Source of the DNA: Flavipsychrobacter sp.
Lineage (GTDB): Bacteria; Bacteroidota; Bacteroidia; Chitinophagales; Chitinophagaceae
NCBI GenBank assembly: GCA_025963465.1
Contig: JAOQAP010000268.1
Location: 1 to 53,262, forward strand
Length of the DNA: 53,262 bases
Direction of reading: 5' to 3'
Position 1 is the stretch's first letter. Every line of letters starts with the position of its first letter. The translations under genes were made by a program, and so were the position numbers. Below are positions 16,625 to 25,430 of the stretch, one piece after another. The notes below the pieces were generated by a model. It had not been told where the DNA came from and did not search any database. It saw nothing but the letters and a program-made list of their open reading frames with translations.

Positions 16625-16705
16625 ATTTAACGCATAAACGTCCCGTATCGGAATTTAAATGATGTTTAGCGCATAACATTATCAATACATCCATGCATAT
16701 TGCAT
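16625..16705. promoter_or_regulatory. Repeats in the cphB-cphA divergent intergenic region
   Basis: TTTAACGCATAAACG (16625-16639) and TTTAGCGCATAACAT (16667-16681) form an imperfect direct repeat 42 bp apart (four helical turns). A perfect 5-3-5 dyad ATGCA-TAT-TGCAT follows at 16693-16705. The first copy covers the -33 region expected for cphB. These are candidate binding sites for a regulator of cyanophycin metabolism; which one is unknown. Confidence 0.35.
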
Positions 16706-16846
16706 ATCCAAGTAATTATAATTCTGATTATCTTACAGTAGTTCTTTGCTTGTATGTGCGATCACGATCCGGCACTGCTCTGCGATATACCTATCCTCTG
16801 CGCTTCATGCACACAACGATCTTTAACAAGGTAAATTATCTTAGAA

Positions 16847-19468
16847 ATGAAAATACTTGACATAAAAGCGATGAGCGGCCCCAACTACTGGAGCGCAAAC
16901 CGTCATAAGCTTATAGTGATGCTTCTGGACCTTGAGGAGCTGGAGCAACGGCCTACAGATAAGATACCGGGCTTCCTGGAGCGATTGAAAGAACTGATGC
17001 CATCGCTTTACGAACATCGTTGCTCAGAAGGTGTACCGGGTGGATTCTTTACCCGGGTGGAAGAAGGTACCTGGATGGGGCATGTAATAGAGCATATAGC
17101 ACTGGAACTTCAAACACTCGCGGGTATGGATACCGGCTTTGGTCGCACCCGTGAAACCGCAGACCCGGGCGTATACCATGTAGTGTTCTCTTACATGGAA
17201 GCAAAGGCCGGCATATACACAGCAAAAGCTGCAGTAAAGATAGCACAGGCACTTATAGACAATGAGCCTTATGACCTGCACGACGACATACAAAACTTAC
17301 GCGAGATAAGAGAGAATGAACGCCTGGGGCCAAGTACGGGATCAATAGTAGAAGAGGCTATACGCAGAAAGATACCGTATATACGCCTTAACAGGCATTC
17401 ATTAGTGCAGCTGGGCTATGGCGCCAACCAATGCCGCATACAGGCCACTATAGCCAGCACTACCAGCAGCATAGCTGTAGAACTGGCATGCGATAAAGAA
17501 GAAACGAAAAACCTGCTGGAAGCATCCGAGATTCCGGTGCCAAGAGGCCGCATCATTTATGATGAGGAAGACCTGCAAAACTGTATAGACAAAATAGGCT
17601 ATCCGATAGTTACCAAGCCTGTAAATGGCAACCATGGTAAGGGCGCAACAACCAACATACGCACCTGGGAAGATGCAGTAGAAGGACTACGTGCAGCTAA
17701 GGTATACGGCAGGGCAGTGATCTGCGAAAAATTCATTACAGGCCGCGACTTCCGTATACTCGTTATCAATTACAAATTCGTAGCTGCTGCGTTGCGTACC
17801 CCTGCTGCTGTAACAGGCGATGGCATACACACCATCCAACAGCTGATAGACATTGTGAACAGCGACCCGCGCAGGGGCTATGGTCATGAGAAAGTGTTGA
17901 CCGCTATAAAGATCGATGACTTTACCATGGATATGCTCAGCAAGAAAGAGTATACCCTGGATACAGTATTGAAAGCAGGAGAGGAAATGTGGTTGAAGCC
18001 TACGGCCAACCTTAGCACTGGTGGCACAGCAACTGATGTTACTGACTTTGTTCACCCGACAAATGTATTTATCTGCGAGCGTATAGCACGTATCATCGGA
18101 TTGAATATCTGCGGTATAGATATAATGGCAGAAGATCTGTCGACTCCTATTACGGAGAATGGCGGATCTGTTCTTGAAGTAAATGCCGCACCTGGCTTCC
18201 GTATGCACCTGGATCCTACAGAGGGTCTGCCACGCAATGTTGCGGAACCGGTAATAGATATGTTATACCCGCCAGGAGCTACAGCGCGCATACCTATTAT
18301 AGCGGTATCCGGCACTAATGGTAAAACAACCACCACCAGGCTTATAGCGCATATAGTAAAACAAATGGGCTATAAGGTGGGCTATACTACTACCGATGGC
18401 GTATACATACAGAACCAGCTGATGATGCATGGCGACTGCACAGGGCCTGTGTCTGCAGAGTTTGTATTGAGAGACCCTACGGTGAACTACGCTGTGCTGG
18501 AGTGCGCACGCGGAGGCATACTGAGAGCGGGCCTGGGCTTCCATAATTGCGACGTGGCCGTCGTGACCAATGTAGCGGAAGACCATATGGGACTGGGAGG
18601 TATTGACACCCTTGAAAAACTGGCAAGAGTAAAAGCAGTAGCGGTGAATACGGTATTCCCTAAAGGATATGCCATACTCAATGCCGATGATGACCTTGTA
18701 TACAATATGCACAAAGACCTGCAATGCAAGGTTGCTTACTTCTCGCTTAGCGAGCACAGTGCAAGGGTGAAGAAGCATTGCGAAACAGGTGGCCTCGCTG
18801 CCATCTATGAGAATGGTTATGTGACCATATTGAAAGGGAGCTGGAAGATACGCGTAGAAAAAGTGACCAACATTCCACTTACATTCTCCGGCATGGCAGA
18901 GTTCAATATTGCCAATGTACTGGCAGCTACGCTCGCAGCTTATGTACAGGATTTTAAAACAGAAGATATACGCCAGGCGTTGCAAACGTTCGTACCATCA
19001 CCTGCACTCACTCCGGGCCGTATGAACATGTTCCACTTCCACGATTATTCTGTGATGCTGGACTACGCACATAATACACATGGCTTCCTGGCCATTGGCA
19101 AGTTCCTTTCTTCTGTAAACGCATCCGTTAAGGTGGGCATTATTGCAGGTGTAGGCGACCGCAGGGATGAGGATATCATCTCCCTGGGCGAAGTATCTGC
19201 CCGGATATTCGATGAGATCATCATTCGCCAGGACAAGAACCTTCGTGGCCGCACAGAACAGCAGATCATAGACCTGATGACGCAAGGCATACGCAACATA
19301 GACCCCGGAAAGAAAATAACCGTGATCCAGAAAGAAAGTGAAGCTATAGACTACGCCTTTAAAAATGCGAAGAAGGATAGCTTCATAGTCATTACCAGCG
19401 ATGTGGTGCCTGATGCACTGGAACAGGTAAAAAGATATAAAGCTAAAGAGGATGGCGCAATAGAATAA
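16847..19468 (+). CDS. cphA: Cyanophycin synthetase
   Basis: 873 residues, full length. The N-terminal domain (1-160) is followed by an ATP-grasp domain (about 200-480; motifs KPVNGNHGKG and ICGIDIMAED, LEVNAAPGFRMH) that adds aspartate to the growing chain, and a Mur-ligase domain (about 485-870) with P-loop SGTNGKTTTTRL that couples arginine to each aspartate side chain. The product is the nitrogen reserve cyanophycin, made in the cytoplasm. Start ATG 16847 matches the family N-terminus. A strong terminator follows, so it is a single-gene unit divergent from cphB. Confidence 0.97.
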   Translation: MKILDIKAMSGPNYWSANRHKLIVMLLDLEELEQRPTDKIPGFLERLKELMPSLYEHRCSEGVPGGFFTRVEEGTWMGHVIEHIALELQTLAGMDTGFGRTRETADPGVYHVVFSYMEAKAGIYTAKAAVKIAQALIDNEPYDLHDDIQNLREIRENERLGPSTGSIVEEAIRRKIPYIRLNRHSLVQLGYGANQCRIQATIASTTSSIAVELACDKEETKNLLEASEIPVPRGRIIYDEEDLQNCIDKIGYPIVTKPVNGNHGKGATTNIRTWEDAVEGLRAAKVYGRAVICEKFITGRDFRILVINYKFVAAALRTPAAVTGDGIHTIQQLIDIVNSDPRRGYGHEKVLTAIKIDDFTMDMLSKKEYTLDTVLKAGEEMWLKPTANLSTGGTATDVTDFVHPTNVFICERIARIIGLNICGIDIMAEDLSTPITENGGSVLEVNAAPGFRMHLDPTEGLPRNVAEPVIDMLYPPGATARIPIIAVSGTNGKTTTTRLIAHIVKQMGYKVGYTTTDGVYIQNQLMMHGDCTGPVSAEFVLRDPTVNYAVLECARGGILRAGLGFHNCDVAVVTNVAEDHMGLGGIDTLEKLARVKAVAVNTVFPKGYAILNADDDLVYNMHKDLQCKVAYFSLSEHSARVKKHCETGGLAAIYENGYVTILKGSWKIRVEKVTNIPLTFSGMAEFNIANVLAATLAAYVQDFKTEDIRQALQTFVPSPALTPGRMNMFHFHDYSVMLDYAHNTHGFLAIGKFLSSVNASVKVGIIAGVGDRRDEDIISLGEVSARIFDEIIIRQDKNLRGRTEQQIIDLMTQGIRNIDPGKKITVIQKESEAIDYAFKNAKKDSFIVITSDVVPDALEQVKRYKAKEDGAIE

Positions 19469-19488
19469 CTATACGATCACTCGCGTTG

Positions 19489-19530
19489 AAAAGGGTCCAA
19501 ACTAAATAGTTTGGACCCTTTTCCTTTTTT
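19489..19530 (+). terminator. Strong Rho-independent terminator after cphA
   Basis: A 15-bp perfect stem (19489-19503 with 19508-19522) with loop AAAT is followed by CC and TTTTTT. The A-rich left arm makes it also usable for the convergent phosphopantetheinyl transferase gene. Confidence 0.92.
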
Positions 19531-19548
19531 ATAGTTCATGAACAAGGC

Positions 19549-20214
19549 CTAAGCAGGCAATGCAAAGTAAGTAACCACTTCATCTTTATACCTGAACAGG
19601 CGGCTACTGAATAATCGGCCTTCTGTGAACATGCCTGCCACATGCCTGAGTAATTTGATATAGAACCTGTTACTGATCACAATAACTTCTACCTCCGGGA
19701 AATCGAGAAATGTATCGGTAAGCGGGTACTGCAGCTTATAAAATGCTTCCTTTAGTGAAAAGAAAGCAGTAGCTAAGAATTGTACCTGCTCTTCATTATG
19801 CCGCTCCAGGAAATCGATCTCCTTCTTTGTGAACAACAGGTACCACATATCCCGCTTTACCCTGCCACAGGTTTCAATATCTATGCCCAGCGATAAAAAT
19901 TTACTCTTATCCCCTGCTATTGCACCGCATATCTTTTTTGAATGGCTGAGCGATGCAGTTATATTGCCCGGCAATAGCGGCTTACCTCTCTCTCCTATAA
20001 GTATATCTCCGGAAAAGCCCAGAGGCGAAGTGCACTGCCGCATGCAGTAGCGGCCGGTACAAAAATCGGAGAACCTTTTCGCTCCATATTGTTGTGCTAT
20101 TTCCAGCTCATTCTTCAGCAAAGCATCCGCACCATACCGCTCTGCGGAAAAGTAATACGATATATCTCCCGGAAAAAATATGGGTGAGATCATGGCTGCA
20201 AAATTACTAAACAT
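19549..20214 (-). CDS. 4'-phosphopantetheinyl transferase superfamily protein
   Basis: 221 residues. The two family motifs are present: LGIDIE (residues about 102-107, metal-binding Asp and Glu) and the helix FFSLKEAFYKL (WxxKEA-type). It transfers phosphopantetheine from CoA to a carrier protein. The length and the N-terminal KRFSDFCTGRYCMRQ motif place it with the EntD/Sfp-like group used in secondary metabolism, not the short AcpS type. Its ATG overlaps the stop of the FAD gene (TAATG), so the two are coupled. No carrier protein gene is visible in the window. Confidence 0.88.
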   Translation of the reverse strand: MFSNFAAMISPIFFPGDISYYFSAERYGADALLKNELEIAQQYGAKRFSDFCTGRYCMRQCTSPLGFSGDILIGERGKPLLPGNITASLSHSKKICGAIAGDKSKFLSLGIDIETCGRVKRDMWYLLFTKKEIDFLERHNEEQVQFLATAFFSLKEAFYKLQYPLTDTFLDFPEVEVIVISNRFYIKLLRHVAGMFTEGRLFSSRLFRYKDEVVTYFALPA

Positions 20215-21743
20215 TATTTTGCCAGCAGTTCATCCGCCAGGTGAGGGGCCAGGTACATAAGCCTGGATGCGTTTTCCAGGTGCCAGAAATGGATGAGTTT
20301 GTTCATATTACCTCCTAATAGAGGCCCCATAATATACAGGTTTGGCGCAGCTTCAAACCGCTCATTTACTTCCAGCCCTTTTTTAGATATGTTCATCCGG
20401 CACAGCCCGCTGTTTACAAGGTTATACATTAACCGCGACGATGACTCATTCAGATTATCAGAACCACTGCAATTAATAATGGTTTTAAAACTAAGCGGAT
20501 AGGTGTGTTGCTCACCTGCAGCCGTGTCCTGGTAGTTGAGTAGTACGCCGTGTGCTGATGCGGTTGTATTAATATATCGCCCTTTCAATAGTGTCACTTC
20601 CTCCATGTCTATCAGCAATTGTGATGCATTTTTGTACTCAGGCCCTGAGCGCCTGAACATATCGCGGAGATAAACGCCATGAATACCAAAGAATTCCTTC
20701 TTGGCTTCTTCACCTAAGGGTTCCATAAGCTTAAGCGTGTTATTGATCACAGTAGCTATGTAATCTACATTAGCACCATTGTGTACAGCCAGCTTCAGGT
20801 CGCGGGAAGATGCGTCAACCAATGTTTTTAGCGTATAATCTCCAGCAGTTTTTAATGTTTCAAGGTTAGGTATCGGATGCTCAGGCAATACCTCTGTAGA
20901 GATATTGTAAGGCAGTATGCCGCTTGTAGAGATAACTACAGTTTTATTCACTGTATCTCTAAGCTCTGGTAAGCCCTCAAGCAGGTACAGCAGCTCAATG
21001 CTGCTTGCATTAGACCCGATAATTAAAACGTTCCTGTCTGCAGCATCTTTTGTTTCTGCCAACGCAGCTTGTACATGTTTTATATTATCACTTACAGATG
21101 GGTGGTAAATATCATTTACATAAACAACATCGGACCCATCATACATTTTTCTTACCGGCGATGAGCCAGCAGCTATTACGAGCTTGCGCGCAGTTCTGTG
21201 TGTTATTGTTTTATCAGGATTCTCCAGTGTAACATCATAAAGCCCACCGGGAACTTCCGTTACGTTAATAGCTTCAGCTTTTATAAATTCAACCTTAGCC
21301 AACCCCTGTCGTTCTGCGACTCTTAATAGGCAGGTTAGCTTGTGGTGCAGGTAATTACCAAACAAATAACGGGGTGTATAAATATTTTCCCAGTCTTCTG
21401 CTTCTATGAGTGGCAGGTTATTTTCCAGCCAGCGGGCAGCAGTGATCCCACCTCGCTCACGATAGTCAGCACTCCATTCACTCACCGTGTCTTTTAACCA
21501 CTTAAAAAATACCGGCTGTTCCTCCTCATAAATAAAATCATGAACGGAAGTAATAGTAAGTGCATTTACCGATGAGCGTGAGCCATACGGAATACCTTTG
21601 AACAGCTCGTCATGCTTTTCAATAACAGTGACGGTCAGCGGTTGCACCGCCGGTGCATTTTGCATCAGCTTGCTCATCACCTCTATCAATGTAACCGTAC
21701 TCGCTATGCCACTTCCTATCACGGTAATATCTGCAACATTCAT
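20214..21743 (-). CDS. FAD/NAD(P)-binding protein (FAD_NAD_binding_9-like)
   Basis: 509 residues. The N-terminus has a dinucleotide fold with ITVIGSGIASTVTLI and an acidic end of strand 2 (VTVIEKHDE). The following IPYGSRSSVNALTI segment is typical of the FAD-NAD(P)-binding HI0933/SidA-like group, and a second nucleotide-binding site appears at RNVLIIGSNASSIELLYLL (about residues 238-256). The C-terminal IMGPLLGGNMNKL is typical of the family. The reaction is unknown; related proteins hydroxylate or oxidise amino groups. It stands between the aminotransferase and the phosphopantetheinyl transferase in an operon with overlapping or nearly touching genes. Confidence 0.82.
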   Translation of the reverse strand: MNVADITVIGSGIASTVTLIEVMSKLMQNAPAVQPLTVTVIEKHDELFKGIPYGSRSSVNALTITSVHDFIYEEEQPVFFKWLKDTVSEWSADYRERGGITAARWLENNLPLIEAEDWENIYTPRYLFGNYLHHKLTCLLRVAERQGLAKVEFIKAEAINVTEVPGGLYDVTLENPDKTITHRTARKLVIAAGSSPVRKMYDGSDVVYVNDIYHPSVSDNIKHVQAALAETKDAADRNVLIIGSNASSIELLYLLEGLPELRDTVNKTVVISTSGILPYNISTEVLPEHPIPNLETLKTAGDYTLKTLVDASSRDLKLAVHNGANVDYIATVINNTLKLMEPLGEEAKKEFFGIHGVYLRDMFRRSGPEYKNASQLLIDMEEVTLLKGRYINTTASAHGVLLNYQDTAAGEQHTYPLSFKTIINCSGSDNLNESSSRLMYNLVNSGLCRMNISKKGLEVNERFEAAPNLYIMGPLLGGNMNKLIHFWHLENASRLMYLAPHLADELLAK

Positions 21744-21756
21744 TTATCGGGAGTAA

Positions 21757-22842
21757 TTAATAATTATTTAAGACATTGATCACTTCCATTATCTCACTTT
21801 CTGTATGGCAGAAGGAGCATGGAAGGCTCAGTGTTGTGTTATGTATCTCATCGGCAATCGGAAATTCCTGTCCTGCAAATATATCTGCCATTGCTTTCTG
21901 GCGATGCGGCGGTACAGGATAGTGTATCACGGTACCTATTCCTTTATCCTGCAGGTATTGCTGCAGGGCATCGCGCTGCGGGTAGCGGATATTAAAGATG
22001 TGGTATACATCATAATAGTCCTTATTTTTTGCAGGTAAGATATACTTAGATGGAAGATTCGCAAGGTAAAGGTCTGCAAGCTTGTTCCTCTGTGCATTCA
22101 TCCTGTTCAAATGCGGTAGTTTAACACTAAGGAAAGCCGCCTGCATTTCATCAAGCCTGTTATTATAACCCACTACATCGTTATAGTATTTCCTGCTGGA
22201 ACCATAGTTGCGCAATTGCATCAGGCTATCCCTGTGCGCTTCAGTGTTGCATATTACCCCCCCGGCATCACCCAGTGCGCCTAAGTTTTTGGTAGGATAG
22301 AAACTGAATGCGCCAAACTCACCAAATGTTCCCGCAAGCTTGCCTTTGTATGTAGCACCATGTGCCTGTGCGCAATCCTCAATAAGATACAGGCCATGCT
22401 TTTGTTTTAGCTGCATGATGGGATCCATATCACACATCTTACCATAGAGATGCACTACCAGCAACACTTTTGTCTTGGGCGTGATCGCCTGCTCTATCTT
22501 AGCAGGGTCTATGTTGTATGTATTAATATCCGGGTCTACCATTACCGGTGTCAGGTTGCAAGCTATAACCGCCAATACGGTAGCTATATAGGTATTAGCC
22601 GGCACTATTACCTCACTGCCGGCAGGCAAGTCCAGCGCCTTCAGAGCGAGGATGATCGCATCAAGTCCGTTAGAGATACCGACACAATACTTAGCTGAAT
22701 GATAAGCAGCGAACTCCTGTTCAAAAAGCTCCAGTTTATGCCCCAGTATATAATGTCCTTTTTCCAGTACTGCGTTAAAGGCAGTTTTATATTCCGCCTC
22801 AAAAGGCTCATTCAGCCTTTTCAGATTCTCGTATGGGATCAT
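21757..22842 (-). CDS. DegT/DnrJ/EryC1 family PLP aminotransferase (sugar aminotransferase)
   Basis: 361 residues. PLP-binding motifs include the glycine/serine start YCVGISNGLDAI, the aspartate region YLIEDCAQAHGATYKG and the Schiff-base lysine in FSFYPTKNLGALGDAG. These enzymes transaminate nucleotide-linked keto-sugars. Next to an FdtA-type 3,4-ketoisomerase, the best reading is an FdtB-like enzyme making dTDP-3-amino-3,6-dideoxyhexose. The start overlaps the isomerase gene by 35 bp. No acetyltransferase (FdtC) is adjacent. Confidence 0.88.
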   Translation of the reverse strand: MIPYENLKRLNEPFEAEYKTAFNAVLEKGHYILGHKLELFEQEFAAYHSAKYCVGISNGLDAIILALKALDLPAGSEVIVPANTYIATVLAVIACNLTPVMVDPDINTYNIDPAKIEQAITPKTKVLLVVHLYGKMCDMDPIMQLKQKHGLYLIEDCAQAHGATYKGKLAGTFGEFGAFSFYPTKNLGALGDAGGVICNTEAHRDSLMQLRNYGSSRKYYNDVVGYNNRLDEMQAAFLSVKLPHLNRMNAQRNKLADLYLANLPSKYILPAKNKDYYDVYHIFNIRYPQRDALQQYLQDKGIGTVIHYPVPPHRQKAMADIFAGQEFPIADEIHNTTLSLPCSFCHTESEIMEVINVLNNY

Positions 22843-23215
22843 GTTCTAGTTTAGGTTCTTCGTGAATATAATCTGAATGGTCGTAGTGAGTAGATGATAC
22901 ACCCATCAATATAGCACCGGGACTGAAGTTGTACATCATATGCCAGTCATATGGCTCAACGATAAGACACCGGGAAGGCCCCTCTAAAAAGAACTCTTCT
23001 CTTGTCTTGCCATTATTGATGACCACAGTAAAGCTGCCACTGACACAGAATACGGCCTCTATTGTGACATAGTGGGCATGACCGCCACGGTCTGCGGCAT
23101 CAGCAATATCTGTGATATAATAAAGCCGCTTAATGTCGAAAGGTAATACTCCGTCAATAGGAGTCAAGCGTCCACGTTCGTCCTTAAAGGACTTTAAGTC
23201 AAGTATATACGCCAT
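22808..23215 (-). CDS. FdtA/WxcM-like sugar 3,4-ketoisomerase (cupin)
   Basis: 135 residues, typical length of a single-domain FdtA/QdtA. Conserved features are LKSFKDERGRLTPID near the start, RRLYYI-like KRLYYITD, the catalytic RGGHAH motif and the exit motif VEPYDWHMMYNF. The enzyme moves the keto group of dTDP-4-keto-6-deoxyglucose from C4 to C3 ahead of transamination by the downstream aminotransferase. It overlaps both neighbours, so it is translated as part of the same message. Confidence 0.88.
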   Translation of the reverse strand: MAYILDLKSFKDERGRLTPIDGVLPFDIKRLYYITDIADAADRGGHAHYVTIEAVFCVSGSFTVVINNGKTREEFFLEGPSRCLIVEPYDWHMMYNFSPGAILMGVSSTHYDHSDYIHEEPKLEHDPIRESEKAE

Positions 23216-24074
23216 TGGTCGGTTTTGAACTTACACCATTTGCCTTATCCAGCAAATCAAAAATATTTTTATCTGCATTCATGTCAAACTTCCTGCCGAA
23301 AAGATTATCCGAGGCCATGAGCTTGTCGTAATCTTCCGTACCTAATACTCTCGGCCGGGCTCCACCCGGAGGCCAGTCTATATAGCGGTAGTTCCTGTTC
23401 ACCACATTTTCTTTGAATGGCGAATTCATGATAATGGTCTGGAAAATAAACTCATCAGCACCCCAGGTATATTTCAGAAAATTAGCAAGCTTAGGATTTG
23501 TATCTATGAAATTAGTTACATACTCAGCACAGTCCTGGCTTAGGGTCCAGAATGTTTCTTTGCCATAAAGCTTCATGTCCACCGGGAACTTACGCTTTGG
23601 CATAATAAGATTGAATATCTTCTCCAGCTTATGGCGACCCTTAAAAGTAAAATCAGTGAAATGGTATTTTTCTATTCTTTCATTCGCTTCCTGCCAGTCG
23701 GTATCAAACTCTTTATATAGCATGAATTCTTTACCAATATTCTGCCGCAGGAAGTTAGCAATATGGCTTGCTGATTTTATAGGATAATCCTGCCCGGTTA
23801 TCAGGTTTACAAAATCATATTTGATACCTGATGCTACTACTTCTCTCACGCCACTCAGGGCTGCTTTGGCAGTAGTGTAGCCGGCCCATTTTATATCAAT
23901 ACGATCCTTGATAAAAAATACGTTAGGCACATCAAACAGCTCGCTATGCGTATTTATATCAATCTTCTTATCCAGGTGGATATAGAAATCGAATTGCCCG
24001 TTATTAAGACTATCAATAAGCCTTTTTGTTTGCGCAGCAGAACTATAAGTAACTATTATTACAGCAAATCTCAA
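23199..24074 (-). CDS. Core-2/I-branching beta-1,6-N-acetylglucosaminyltransferase-like (GT14)
   Basis: 291 residues. The N-terminus FAVIIVTYSSAAQTKRLIDSL, the FYIHLDKKIDI strand, the IKWAGYTTAKAAL motif, and NLITGQDYPIKS together are the core of bacterial Core-2/I-branching enzymes. It would add a hexosamine-type sugar in surface polysaccharide or glycan assembly. The start is a TTG at 24074: the frame is closed by a stop two codons upstream and the next ATG would remove the first beta strand. It is the first gene of the five-gene operon. Confidence 0.85.
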   Translation of the reverse strand: MRFAVIIVTYSSAAQTKRLIDSLNNGQFDFYIHLDKKIDINTHSELFDVPNVFFIKDRIDIKWAGYTTAKAALSGVREVVASGIKYDFVNLITGQDYPIKSASHIANFLRQNIGKEFMLYKEFDTDWQEANERIEKYHFTDFTFKGRHKLEKIFNLIMPKRKFPVDMKLYGKETFWTLSQDCAEYVTNFIDTNPKLANFLKYTWGADEFIFQTIIMNSPFKENVVNRNYRYIDWPPGGARPRVLGTEDYDKLMASDNLFGRKFDMNADKNIFDLLDKANGVSSKPTNGVYT

Positions 24075-24305
24075 ATTTTTAATTTATTAAAGATGACAGT
24101 TTAATAATTTGAGTTGTAAAATAGAAAATTTTTAACAATCCGGTAAATTTTGCCAATAATTAATATCAGATAATCGTTTGACTACTAGCAAAATGTGATA
24201 ATAGATATCAATGCTACTTCATATGGCACAATAAAGATCATTTAGCCTTCTGTTATTTTCACCATTTATACATCCGTCTGTATATATCCTTATTTCTGTA
24301 CGGTT

Positions 24306-24337
24306 AAAAAAAGCGGAAGATCGATCTTCCGCTTTTT
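24306..24337 (-). terminator. Rho-independent terminator of the T9SS-sorted protein gene
   Basis: A perfect 15-bp palindromic stem (24308-24322 with 24323-24337, centre ATCGAT) has A-runs on one side and T-runs on the other, and lies directly downstream of the minus-strand gene ending at 24344. The 269-bp stretch 24075-24343 holds no gene; the rest is AT-rich. Confidence 0.85.
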
Positions 24338-24343
24338 ACTTCT

Positions 24344-25237
24344 TTATTCTATCACCACTTTCCCGACCTGGGTTTCAAGGCCATCAGAAATATGGACGAT
24401 GTACAATCCCTTTGAAAGCGTTGACGTATTTATTGATAATGCATTATCTCCCATTACTGCATTAATATCTTTGCTTATTATAACCTTACCGCTAATATCA
24501 GCTATGCTTACATTCATCTTACCAGGTGCTTTAGCCATGTACTTTACAGTAACCTCATTGATAGCCGGGTTAGGGAAAATAACCATAGAAGCTGAGGCAT
24601 TGCCTATATTTATAACACCTGCAGGTACTGTACCTGTAAATGAAAGATTATCTATATACAGGTAACTCATATTTTCCGGCGTAGTGCCACTTGCTGATAG
24701 TACAATAACTGCACTATCAGGTGTAGCTCCTGATTGATATGCAAGAGGGATACTAAAGGGAGCCCAACTCATGATCATAAATGGCAAAGAATAATGAGTA
24801 AAAGAGATCGTATCTCTTTTACTTAATGTTATATTCCATTTAGATAAAAGAACTGCAATATGGCCCTGGTCGCTACCGAAAGCCATATATTGCCAGCTAC
24901 CTGTCAGGTACATAGGCCGAGCAGTATAAGGGAAGCCTGACTTAGGTTGATATGTGGTCATATCCATTACTCCGCTAACCGCTACGCCAGGCATCACGCC
25001 CATACCTGTAACAGTTTTGGATTCCAGTTTCAGGTAGCTGCTACCTACATCGCCCGGGGTTCCTTTCGCACAAGTATATGTAGCCGTTGAGGTGGTTACC
25101 GCATTCAATTGGTCCCATCCTGCAGGTACATCATAACCGCTGGTATTTGTCCATGTTTCAAAACCTGCATTAGGTATCTGGGCAAATGCAGCGGCACTTA
25201 ACGTAAGCGCGGAAAAAAGTGTAAATAATTTTTTCAT
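24344..25237 (-). CDS. Secreted protein with T9SS type A sorting domain
   Basis: 297 residues from the ATG at 25237, which begins a signal peptide (MKKLFTLFSALTLSAAAFAQ); the longer frame to 25273 does not. The central part (IPNAGFETWTNTSGYDVPAGWDQ onward) resembles a carbohydrate-binding or PCMD-like beta-sandwich. The last 80 residues are a type IX secretion sorting domain (VIFPNPAINEVTVKY, ISGKVIISKDI, LSKGLYIVHISDG). It should be exported through the outer membrane and attached to the surface or released. Partner genes are not clear. Confidence 0.85.
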   Translation of the reverse strand: MKKLFTLFSALTLSAAAFAQIPNAGFETWTNTSGYDVPAGWDQLNAVTTSTATYTCAKGTPGDVGSSYLKLESKTVTGMGVMPGVAVSGVMDMTTYQPKSGFPYTARPMYLTGSWQYMAFGSDQGHIAVLLSKWNITLSKRDTISFTHYSLPFMIMSWAPFSIPLAYQSGATPDSAVIVLSASGTTPENMSYLYIDNLSFTGTVPAGVINIGNASASMVIFPNPAINEVTVKYMAKAPGKMNVSIADISGKVIISKDINAVMGDNALSINTSTLSKGLYIVHISDGLETQVGKVVIE

Positions 25238-25430
25238 ATACTTTAAATTGATGCAACAACAGGTCATGATCACTTAAGTAACACGATCAAACATCAAATT
25301 TAAAGGAAAACAGGTTATCAACCATTTTTAACGTCACACAGATCGCATATATCATCATTCAAACAAAATAAAATAAAAGCATGTGCGTTATAATATTAGA
25401 CATTACTATTAATAATGCTATAACTATACT

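Noticed and set aside
18263-18985. A 240-codon open frame on the minus strand
   Set aside because: It lies wholly inside cphA, is rich in Cys, Tyr and His without any fold pattern, and is a shadow of the real gene.
24177-24192. TTTGACTACTAGCAAA upstream of the glycan operon, one mismatch from the FNR-type box
   Set aside because: No -7 element is found at the 33-bp spacing seen in the other promoters and the second half-site is damaged, so it was not called.
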